Source of the DNA: Balanoglossus misakiensis
Taxonomy: Eukaryota; Hemichordata
Assembly: GCA_040954595.2 (NCBI GenBank)
Contig: CM082576.2
Span: 806,001 to 870,000 of the forward strand
DNA length: 64,000 bases
Direction: 5' to 3'
Shown: one piece after another, positions 34,756-45,114 of the stretch
How positions within the stretch are numbered: position 1 is the first letter of the stretch
Layout of the letters: every line of letters starts with the position of its first letter
Position numbers and translations under genes: made by a program
The notes under the pieces: generated by a model
What the model was told of the DNA's origin: nothing
The model's database searches: none
What the model saw: the letters and a program-made list of their open reading frames with translations, nothing else

Positions 34756-37700
34756 GGAAATGAACCTGCCTTCATTAGGCGTACATAGAAAGAATTCAAA
34801 AACATATGAATATGATAGCTGGGTGATTCTACTCTGTCCTTCGTGGAATGATATACAAGCCTCCCGTCTGTCCGATATTAACGTTAAATTTCAAAGCCTC
34901 GATAATATATTGTTGAATTTTAAACTGTTCCGTCTTAGGCCATAAGTATAAGACTTAAAGACAAACACAACAAAGTTGAACAAAACACACTACACACTGA
35001 AATAAATTACAACAGAAAAATTAGCCAAGAGCTAGCCATCCAGTTTTATTAGGAACCAGAGTCCTGATATATGTATGTATGTAATTGATGAAAAAATGAA
35101 GCCGTTGATCTAAATTAAACTCAAGCGCTATTTATTAAAAGTACGTCATATTTTTTGGAACACCGAATATTTAAAGTAGTATGATGAAATACAAAGCACA
35201 ATTATAGACCTAAGTGAAATGGATTTTGGAAATAATATCCACCGCAAATATGACGTGCAAATACTTTCCCTGAACGCGATGTAATATTCTTCCTCTCGAT
35301 TTTCCAGAAGATACATTCGCTTCAACTGAATGTGATGTTACCTCATAACAACCAGATATAATCAACAGTCGGTTTTGACTGCAGTCTGTCGTTTGCCGGT
35401 CATTATCAGCCTAAAAAAAACTCCACACAAAGCAAATCCCAGCTTATGCTCTTTCGCTGAAGGAAGCGAAAGCTTCAAAATGAAAACTACTTAAAGCCAA
35501 ATTAAGAGCTTAATACGAAAATCACGGTTATTTTCGCGCCGTCGGAAGTTTTCTGAAATTTTCCTTGGATGGTCGCTGTTGGGAAAGTAACATTTCCTGT
35601 CGTCGCACTGGCCATGGTGCTCCAAACATCGCCAAATTGTATCGTCTTTCAATCAAGAGAAAAAGGTCCATTATTCCTCTCGTTAACGCACCGTGTGGTC
35701 TCCAAGGTAACCAATAACCACTCGCATAGTCTCTCCATGGCAACAATCTAAGTCTGAAAGGAAAAGTTCCGGTTTCTCAGTGGCAACATTTAAGACTCCA
35801 CTTTTTCGTTAATTTACTGTTATATTCACTAGTTTGGTCACATGGTGAGCTTTCCTCTGTATATTATTGGTTGACGTGTATTTCATAGAAATTGCCTTCA
35901 AAATCCGCGTCTGATTCTGACCCCTCTTCCCAAACATCCACCAAATCAACTTAACCACCCAACCATCCCTCCCCATTCCAGGGAAGTTTATTATATTATT
36001 AGTCCACCCACGTATCAACTTAAAAATCTTTAAAGCAAATGTTGCCCAGGCAAAAAAAACACGATTGTGTGTTTTCTACTAAATTTATCTGTTACAGTAA
36101 CTTTTGCCACATCTTCAGTAAATCTTTAATGTTTTCTTCAAACATCTATACAAGAACAAAATTGGGGAAACTTAGCAATGACGTAATCACCACATTTAAT
36201 TTATAAACACCTACAATTGTCTAACGTGGAATACCAACTAACAGCAGACTGTAGTTTATGTACTTTTCCAAAGTTTCTCCATCAAATGATTTCTTAGCTG
36301 TAAACCATTCCAATCGGCACATACCCAAGTCGACCGTGCAGAACAGAAACAGTGATGCTGATCGTCATCATCTCCACCACGAAAACTAAAATCTGACTGT
36401 CGTTCATATTTTATTTCTTCTTCGTCGGTAGTCGTGAGTCGTCCATCGAAACGGTCGAATCGAGATTATTCTGCCGACTGGAAGAGTGACGATGAGTTTG
36501 ACAAAAGCAAATTAATTCATTCCAAGGTAAGTTGCACTAGAAGTTATTCAATGCACATACACTCTTGAAATGTTCATGGAATGCATTTTTCATGATTTAT
36601 TCCCTTCAGGGTGGTGTAAACCATATGCGACATCGTCCTAAATGTCGCCTCTCCAATAATGACCCTCTGTGAACAATTCATACACCGGCTTTAATTCAAC
36701 TTTATAGAGTATGCGACACAAATTCTGAGCAGATGATGGCATTCCCATCGATGCGTGAGAGAGATTTTGAATGTTGAGAAAAACCGACAGATTTGCATCA
36801 AGATATCATGAGAAATACAACACATGTGCACATTTCATCGATGTTAGCGAAATCATTTCTCGAAGTCGACGAGGTCACTACACCAGTCAAGTGGACTATT
36901 GTTCCTTTTATTTCTGAAAACAATCAAACCGGTATCTTTGTGTAAAAGCTTCGCCATGGAGCCAAAGGGCCCTAGAAAGGATTTTCATGAAATTCTATCA
37001 TGAGTGAACATCTTACCATTAAAAACAATAAACCCCGCTTTGATCAAAAGGTAGCACCTGACACGGCAACATGGACGGTGACCTTTGACACGACCCATTT
37101 CATCCAATTGTCGTTTTTTTACCGCGGAAGAAGCAATCGATCGATTTTAACGGATTTTGAAGTCTTAATATCCGTGTTTCAGAGGTAGCGGCTGAAAAGA
37201 AGAACTGTGTTTTCGACCAAGAGAGACTCAGAGAAAATAAATGAATTTTACAATTCAATTTACCTTTTACCTAAAACTTTCTTGTAGTGATAATGACGTA
37301 TAAAACGTATGTGAATTGAATTCTCACATCATTCTCTTTGTTCATTCCGATAAACCTCCCCTCTACGCATGCGTGTCAAACCGAATGAAGGGGAACGATG
37401 AATGCAGATTCACAGACGAACCAAGTTTTATAAATAATTTACATTTTTCCTGTCACTTCATCTCACATCAATCTCGTCCTTACACTGGGATTGTTTAGAT
37501 GTTGCTACGCTCGAAGGCTGATGCGAATTATTCTTCAGAACAACTCGCCGTGTTGATTTTCTCGGGTGTAGTAAATCGTTGCATTTGTGAAATTTAACTG
37601 AGACATCAAATCCTCTTGAATACTGGGGGTGAATACCAGTGGGGGGGGGGGGGGTATTAAAACTCTTCACGAGAATGACATCCGCTCGGCAACACAGCGC

Positions 37701-40700
37701 GTCGAGTGCCCACAATAAAACGTTGTCGGAGCAACGCAATGGGGGCCTCCGTATTGGTTAGTGCATGGCGATATGTTGCCAGACACGAATTGATTTCATT
37801 AATCATGGTTTTTACTTGAGGTGAAATAAGTGAATAATTCAATATCGCACCCAGTGACCATCTGTTGGTTATGTTTTATGCGAGAATCAGGGATTGAATG
37901 TTGCCTCTTTAATGGCAATGTAACGGTAGGGCGACAAATATGAATTATTTTCCAGTTGTAACTCAAATTCTTGCTGTTTTTACACTCACCAGTTTCTGGG
38001 ATGTATATACGAAATGGTTGCCGGTTCTCTCAACAAAGCCCAAGAAGTAGACCCAGAATGCGTCGAATTACTTGAAGAAGGTAAATCCAAACATTTCTAA
38101 GAAACTTCACCAAGGGATGGTGCACCGTGCACGTGGCATTTAATTGTGAAAGTTGCACGGAAAATAGCTCTAACGTCTTTGCCAGATATGTTGAATGTGT
38201 CAAATATATTTTCTCCCTATATAAGCATGTTTTAAAACACAAACATTTGATTTGTTTACAAGGTGCTCCATGTCGTATTTAATTATTCTTTTCTGTAGCC
38301 AGTGACAGATTAGAATACATCGATTACAAAGACCTCCTATCTCAGCTCGACCAAACCTTTGACAGCATAGAGGATGACGCCATCGACTTTGCCGAGTCCA
38401 AGACGGAGGAAGATTCGGAAGATGAAAGTGAAACGTCAGAAGATGACAACAGCGACCGCGATGACCCTGAAGCGGAAAGCGATCAGGATGAGACTGATGA
38501 AATCCAGGGAGAATTAAACGATTTAAATGAGCAGATTGGTGAATTAACCGATCAAATTGAACGTGAGAGAAATACGATCGGGAACATCATGACAATTCTT
38601 TTCGTTCTTAACCAAGGTCAAGAAAAGTTATACAATGGTAAGTTATGAAAGTTGGTTAGTTGTTATAGTTCAATACAGATAAAAGGAATCTAACTCGGCT
38701 ATAGCTATTATGAACAGCTAATCCAACTATGTTATCATTTTATTGTTTAGAGATTTAAACTCTTTCTCCTACACGTCTACCCATTCAACACTGAAAACAT
38801 TCTACCCCATGCTCTGAATGTTTTGTGTCTGTTTTGGCGATTTCAAACATCGATAATTTCATCACGAGTACATTCCAACAATTGTAAGATGTATTTTTGT
38901 TATTACAGCAGTGAACAATTTGGAACTCGATGAAGACAGTGACAATCAGGAAAGCGAAGCGTCCGAAAATGAGAGCGAAGGTGAAACTTCTGAAAAAGAT
39001 AACGGCGAGGATGATGACAGTGAAAACGACGACAGCGATGAGACAAACAACGACAGCGAAGACGCCAGTGACGGAGAAGAAAGTGACGAGCCTGAGAGCG
39101 AAGGAAGCGACGGTAAACACGAGTTGTTTGACTTCAAACAGCAATGATATACGCTGTAGTGTGTGAGATGAATTCCATGAACAGTTTCAATACAATGACA
39201 ACACCTGATCTTATTCACATTCCAATCTTCTTTAATCAGAAACATTCCGAGTGGAATTTAAATCCCTTTTGCCTGTTTTAGTTTTTTTTATCTGATATAT
39301 TAGACGACAGATGTGTTTACTGCATTATAATTTGTCATAAAAGCAAACGACTTAGCCGCCTCTTTAAGTCGTAACTTATTACGGTACATTTTTCAAAGGA
39401 AAATTCCTCCCCCTCTTCAGTCGTTTTGATAGCGGACAGTTTTATTCTTTCCAAATTCTCAAGGTGTTCGCGCTGTTCCCTTTCTTTTTGATGTTGCAAC
39501 TCAATCTCTCGTTCACGCTGCTTAAACTCTCTTTCTTTCTGTCTCTCATCACGTTGTACATCCTGCTGAGTTTTAACAAAATTCTGAAGTGCTTCACCTT
39601 CATAACCCATTTCTTTACCAAGGGTAACCAATGCTTGCAAATCCATGTTTTGAGACTGACCCAATGCCGTTCCAACAGTGATAGCCTTTCCGAACTTACA
39701 CTCCGGTATTACAATGACGAAATGGAAATTTTAGAAAAAAAATCACTCTCCCGGACGAGCCCCCAATTGTCACAAGATGGTAAGTGATACACTAGCCAAC
39801 TGTGACGTGGTTTAGTATCGCCAAAATGAGTGTTTGGGAGCCAGAGTGTTGTGCAGAAAAGAGCTCACACGTACACATTTAAATATGGTGTAACCAGATC
39901 GAAATACAAAAAGTATGCACATAAAATGCCTCTGTAGGAATTACCTATAATAATGCGGGTGACAAAAAGTTATGCACACAAAAACTCACGACAAGAACAA
40001 TGTCCAGAGTTCCCAAGCGAAGGACGACGAAGCAAGGTCCGGCAACCGACGAAACGGCGATTTCCTGGGCCTGGAACGGAGCTGCCGGCTTCACGACTGT
40101 TCGGAGACGGTCGACGGTGAGTGGACAATGCAGACGTAAACGCAGGTAGGTGACCGAAGTCCCGCAACCGATGACTGGTAGGCTGGAAGGCACAACAGAC
40201 GAACGCACGCCCAACCAACACGGACACGGACGGTGACTCTGTACCCCGAAGCAACACACGGTGACCAGAGGAACGCTGGAAGCAGAGTGGAGCCCCCTAA
40301 GACCCGAAGCCTCGACCTTTTATATGACCAGTTTTGCATCACGTCCGTTTCAAACGCAGTCTCAGAAGCTGATTGGCGTACTCGATGTCACCCAACAGAT
40401 GTAACACTTACAACATGTTAATAACCCGCTCAGTTACCTACTTGTAAACACCATGTAATTGTGTCTACTACATGTAAATTCACAGAACTGTCGTTCACAA
40501 AACAAAATTCAAAAACAAAAAGTCGTCACTGTACAGACCGGTGACCATGTAAATCATATCGTGACAGTTACTTGTCAGGGTAATTTCTAGCCAGGCTAGA
40601 ACTCCTTTGACAAGCCCCCCCCCCCCAAATAAACATTGGGGGGGGGGGGGGGGAGGGGGCTACGAGGTTTTTTGTGTACAATAGGGCCTACGCCAACTAT

Positions 40701-42992
40701 TTCAAACCGGTGCGAATTAGAACAGTTCAGTATGTTTTATTTTCTTGTAAATTTGGTTTTTATTTTTTTATGTTTCAGATGATAATCCCGAGTCTTCCAG
40801 TGACGACACCTCAAACACTGAAAAGAATGACGTCATCACTAGCAATAAACACAAAAAGTCAAAGAGAAAATCGACATCGTCCTTGTCGGAAGATGAAGAG
40901 GGTGAATCTGACGAAAAGGCTCGCGTATTAGGTAACACGGGAAGAAGATGTTTATACAACGTCGATACATAATTAATAGTTATCTGCCTGACATTCATGT
41001 TGTTTTAATAATTAAATATATTTAAATCGCATTTTTCCTGGCGGCATTCTAGCGATTTTTACGCTTCCTGATTTTTCTACTCGTTGGCGACTAATGAAGT
41101 AATCCGTGCATTTGTGCATGCAGCGAACGATTTGTGATTGACCCAAGTGAATACAAAGTAAGATTAGCGGCTCTCAATGAAACATGGCAGTCACAAACTT
41201 GCCGTCATGGTGGCTGCTTTTGACAGGAATGAACCTTATTCCAAAGGTGATTCAACTTTGTCAGTAAGTGTCCAAGGGGAAGTAATCCACCTCGGGCAAG
41301 ACAGTCTATCGTGGCAGGGGATTATTTTAGATTCACTAAACACACACGCTATAGCAAATGTTGTGTCGCATTTTGAAGTATGCTTGTAGGGGGAGGGGTG
41401 ATGTAGGTTTAACGATATTTTTGTTTGCTTTCTTTCAGCTAAACTCCTGTTTAAATACTTTAAGCACATTGTCAAGCTGGAGAATGGGGATGAAAGCAGT
41501 GATGGTGATGACGATGGTGACTCAGCAGTAGAATCGGGTTCAGAAAGAGAATCTGGGGAAAGTGATTCAGATAGCGACACAAATCCGGCAGAAGATTCCG
41601 AAGAAAGTGAGTCTGATGATAGTGGAGATGAAGACGATAAAATGAAACGAAAGAAAAAGGATTTTGACAGTGATGAAGATGAAGACTCGGAATCAGATTC
41701 AGATGAAGATTCGGAGGAGAGTGAATCCGATGATAGCGAAGAGGATAAGATGAAACGGAAGAAAAAAGCTGGAAGCGACAATGAAAGTGGTGAAGATGAA
41801 GACTCAGATGAATCAGATTCAGATGAAGATTCAGAGGAGAGTGAATCCGATGATAGCGAAGAGGATAAGATGAAACGGAAGAAAAAGTCTGGAAGCGACA
41901 GTGAAAGTGGCGAAGACGAAGACTCTGAATCAGATTCAGATGAAGATTCGGAGGAGAGTGAATCCGATGATAGCGAGGAGGATAAGATGAAACGGAAGAA
42001 AAAGTCTGGAGGCGACAGTGACAGTGGCGAAGATGAAGACTCTGAATCAGATTCAGATGAAAATTCGGAGGAGAGTGAATCCGATGATAGCGAGGAGGAT
42101 AAGATGAAACGGAAGAAAAAGTCTGGAGGCGACAGTGACAGTGACGAAGATGAAGACTCGGAATCAGATTCAGATGAAGATTCGGAGGAGAGTGAATCCG
42201 ATGATAGCGAGGAGGACAAGATGAAACGGAAGAAAAAATCCGGAAGCGACAGTGAAAGTGGCGAAGATGAAGACTCTGAATCAGATTCAGATGAAGATTC
42301 AGAGGAGAGTGAATCCGATGATAGCGGAGAGGATGGCATGAAACGGAAGAAAAAAGCTGGAAGCGACAGTGAAAGTGAAGAGGATGAAGACTCAGATTCA
42401 GATGAAGATTCGGAGGAGAGTGAATTCGATGATAGCGGAGAGGATGGCATGAAACGGAAGAAAAAAGCTGGAAGCGACAGTAAAAGTGAAGAGGATGAAG
42501 ACTCAGATTCAGATGAGGATTCGGAGGAGAGTGAATTCGATGATAGCGGAGAGGATGGCATGAAACGGAAGAAAAAAGCTGGAAGCGACAGTAAAAGTGA
42601 AGAGGATGAAGACTCAGATTCAGATGAGGATTCGGAGGAAAGGGAATCAGATGAAGATGAATCTGATACTAGTGATGACGAAGGCTCACAGGCCGAAAGT
42701 GAGGCTGGCAGCCAACAAGAAGAATCCGATTCTATCGACAAGGTGATGTATATTAAGATGCCTTAGGCCTAGTATTAGCGGTTGAGTTGGCTTAGCAGAA
42801 GACAGGAACATCTCAACCAATATATTTTCCTTTTTTATTCCCCAATTCTCATTACAGAGCGAGAGTGGTGAACTGAGTAAACTGGTCACGGAGAAACTGC
42901 GAGAAAAAGTCATGAACTCACCGAAGATCAAACAGCGTGAGAAGGAACTCATCCAAGCTCTGAAGATGTTCAAAGTGCTAAGACACAGTTGA
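33260..42992 (+). CDS. Secreted acidic Ser/Asp/Glu repeat protein (790 residues, 8 exons), phosphoprotein-like
   Basis: Exons: 33260-33314, 36432-36526, 37993-38080, 38299-38637, 38909-39112, 40779-40931, 41439-42742, 42858-42992. They sum to 2373 bases (790 codons plus TGA) and every junction keeps frame. Exon 1 encodes a clear signal peptide, MKPAYALLFLLGVLLVSQ. Exon 2 has a basic RPSKRSNR stretch that could be a propeptide cleavage region. Exon 4 gives a short helical part, an acidic run and a coiled-coil-like segment (ELNDLNEQIGELTDQIERER). Exons 5-6 are acidic, with a KHKKSKRK island. Exon 7 holds nine repeats of 36-40 residues, each MKRKKK plus an acidic S/D/E stretch dense in Ser-x-Glu sites. 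Exon 8 is a distinct helical tail ending RHS. Composition and Ser-x-Glu density resemble secreted mineral-matrix phosphoproteins, but the regular basic islands do not. The exon 1-2 link (3.1 kb) is the least certain. Confidence 0.82.
34694..34755. repeat. Compound microsatellite (TATC)n-(TGTC)n
   Basis: Four to five TATC units pass directly into about ten TGTC units, inside intron 1 of the acidic repeat gene. Confidence 0.92.
37641..37654 (+). repeat. Poly-G run
   Basis: Fourteen G bases in intron 2 of the acidic repeat gene. Confidence 0.85.
39335..39664 (-). pseudogene. 5' fragment of a retroelement gag gene
   Basis: An open frame of 109 codons directly after the primer binding site. Its first ~80 residues are a highly charged helix with repeated Arg-Glu-Arg and Gln-Arg-Glu patterns, as in gag-like N-termini of Ty3/gypsy elements. 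The final residues change character and stop, which suggests the frame has run through the deletion breakpoint into host intron. No capsid core or zinc knuckle is present, so the fragment is not functional. Confidence 0.65.
40316..40326 (-). promoter_or_regulatory. TATA box within the LTR
   Basis: CATATAAAAGG on the minus strand, about 240 bases into the LTR, the expected U3/R position for an LTR promoter. It points away from host transcription. Confidence 0.6.
40615..40659. repeat. Facing poly-C and poly-G runs
   Basis: Twelve C bases (40615-40626), an 11-base spacer, then sixteen G bases (40638-40653), A and five more G. The runs are complementary and could form a hairpin or a quadruplex, 49 bases from the outer end of the LTR. 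Confidence 0.85.
41642..42670 (+). repeat. Coding tandem repeat, nine units of 108-120 bp
   Basis: Units begin at the ATG of MKRKKK at 41642, 41750, 41870, 41987, 42104, 42221, 42338, 42449 and 42560. Units three to six are 117 bp; units seven and eight are 111 bp. The last two units are almost identical in DNA, third codon positions included, which indicates recent duplication. All length steps are multiples of three, so the frame is kept. Confidence 0.95.
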
Positions 42993-43699
42993 ACTCGGAA
43001 CGTGTGATGGTGTTGCTACTGCAAACCGTATCGAACCGGACCAAACCGGCTCTAACCAGACAAGACAAGACAGCAACCCACACCACATGAGTCTATGTAA
43101 AGATATCAACCACTCACAACTCCAACGTCCGTATGCATGAAAGGGATGGCGTAGGAGTCCACCTTTTAAACAAAGAAACATTACATTTTAGACTTTGACA
43201 GTGTCGTAATGTTCCATAGCAGTCTTATAATTCTGTTCTAATAGTACCAAAGCAATAATTCGTCTAACCAATGTACGTGTGCGTCGCCGTTATCTGTGAT
43301 ATCACCTGTTTGCGGGGAAGACATTTTTGGGTCTCCACATGCACACTTCGGAAGCATACATGCAATGTAACTGTACATCGAGCAAAGTACAGGAGATGCA
43401 GCAATAGCTTTTGTTATTCTCTTTTTTATGTGCATGTTATTTGTTCGGCAATATACTTTCCCGTTTCCATGCGATAGAAATAACGTTGTTTTCACGATGC
43501 ACTATACCACAGTCGTTCGGCAATACCGGTACAGAATGCCCTTCTATGTGAACTTGTTCAACTTTGTTTCAACTGGCTTCGTTGTTTTATTTTCATTCAG
43601 ATTTTCATTCGTTTTAATAGTGTGCTACTGTGTTAAAAGTACGCATGCGTCCGTTATGTATCGTCTATCAAGTAAAATGATGTGTAGAAATATTTGTGA

Positions 43700-43705
43700 A
43701 TTAAA
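43700..43705 (+). promoter_or_regulatory. Candidate polyadenylation signal of the acidic repeat gene
   Basis: ATTAAA about 0.7 kb after the stop codon at 42992. Chosen by position; no closer canonical hexamer was evident. Confidence 0.35.
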
Positions 43706-45114
43706 GTTTGTGGTTTAATTCCTATAAGGACTCTTGTGTTCGCAGTTTTGTCATAAGATATAAACGATCATGAGAATATAAAGCTATTTACAGGATGATT
43801 AATATTTTATGCAACAACTTAGTTCGTCTGTGATCGGCGCTGATATGAATTGGTTTGGAGGGACCTTCACACAAAATAGAGATTACAGTTCACAAACTTT
43901 TCGTTTTGAATTAATATGATGGATTAGTTCCATTCAGTATGTAGACGTAAATAATTCATACATAAATCTCTTGTCTGATAATTCCCAATATTTGATTGGT
44001 CGTTATATTTCTAAGTTGAGAACGAGTTTATATGTGCGTTGCTTGATGGGATAGAATAGCAGTGACCGCCCCAATGCAATTTACTGTCACCGACTCCCAT
44101 TAGCGTTGGGGTTTCTTTTGCTCCCAGACTAGGCCTGTTATCAGTTGCGTTGGAAATACCTTTAGTGTACAAGATTCTGGTGATAAAAACAATGTCTAAT
44201 GACATTAATCATTATAGTTATCAGATTGAAAAAGTTCAAAACTAAATGTGAGATAATACAACTGTATCAAAATTTTGATCTAAACATAAACGCCCTCAAT
44301 GGCGGAAACATGATTTTTTCCAAGACACCTGGATAAAACCACTTCTCAGTCATTTGGAATTCTAACTGAAAGATAATGTAGCATCAGATCGGGTCCAATA
44401 ATCATTGTCATTCAATATAAGTTAAATACCACCCCCACCCCCTCCCCCCCCAAAAAGAGGGGGAAAATTGACAACTGCAATTCCACGACAATCTAAATAT
44501 ATAGGGGGTTCACGTACTGTTTGTATACCCAGGAAATAAGCCATCAGCTCAGCTGCGCACAACCTCACCTAAATATATACATTCTTGGTACACCAAGTAA
44601 ATTTATACTGACGTTTAGAGGTGGGTAAACATTTTATCGTCACTCTGGAAACGTAGCGATTAATGCGAATGTCATTTCAATTACAGAATGTCGGGAAGAT
44701 ATTTTATAAGTTATTGACTATATACAGGATATATTACCATTCTAATATAACATTAATAATTCACTGGGTCACATCCGGTGGTCGACCATAAAACATGTAA
44801 AATAAAGCGAAAATGACGTGTGCGCATGCATGAAAACGTCAGCTGAATATCAATACATGTTATGTACTATTGTTATGACACCCTCATCAAATTTCGTAAG
44901 CAGATAAATACCTCGGTAGCTGAGGTGTTGAGTCAAGAGAAAAATATGTTCATTGGGAAGACATAGTGGTGCGGTGCCTTTATGAATTACAAATGTCCAA
45001 GAATTATCATAACAGTTTTAAATTCCCCTCATATCATCGTTTCCATGGAGCTATACTGGTCACTATTGAGGATTTACAAAAATGCATGTACGGCTCATCA
45101 ATATTTTTGTCAGT
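43706..45114. other. Intergenic stretch between the acidic repeat gene and the B-box gene
   Basis: The 3' ends of the two genes face each other across this region. It is AT-rich with a short C-rich/G-rich stretch near 44.43-44.47 kb and no convincing gene. Part of it is probably 3' untranslated sequence of the minus-strand B-box gene. Confidence 0.5.

Larger units (their letters stand above)
39335..40566 (-). mobile_element. Truncated LTR retrotransposon (one LTR plus primer site and gag start)
   Basis: The element reads on the minus strand. A 798-base LTR (40566 to 39769) is bounded by the inverted ends TGTCAC and GTGACA. Two bases after its end comes TGGGGGCTCGTCCGGGA (39766-39750), an exact 17-base match to the tRNA-Pro primer binding site known from retroviruses. 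The start of a gag-like frame follows (39664). The element then breaks off near 39.3-39.4 kb: no protease, polymerase or second LTR is present. It sits in intron 5 of the acidic repeat gene, in antisense orientation. The gag start resembles Ty3/gypsy-type elements of invertebrates. Confidence 0.8.

Noticed and set aside
38785-39245. Hydrophobic or Ser-rich minus-strand frames opposite exon 5 of the acidic gene
   Set aside because: Shadows of the acidic coding sequence; the apparent membrane-like stretches come from antisense of GAA/GAT codons.
39945-40342. Several overlapping 80-100 codon frames on the minus strand
   Set aside because: They lie inside the LTR, downstream of its TATA box, where no protein is expected; they have no shared motif.
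41236-42741. A 501-codon open frame on the minus strand, rich in Ser/Leu/Phe
   Set aside because: It is the antisense of the acidic coding repeat: the GAn/TCn composition leaves the opposite strand free of stops. It runs through an intron of the real gene and has no independent start or domain.
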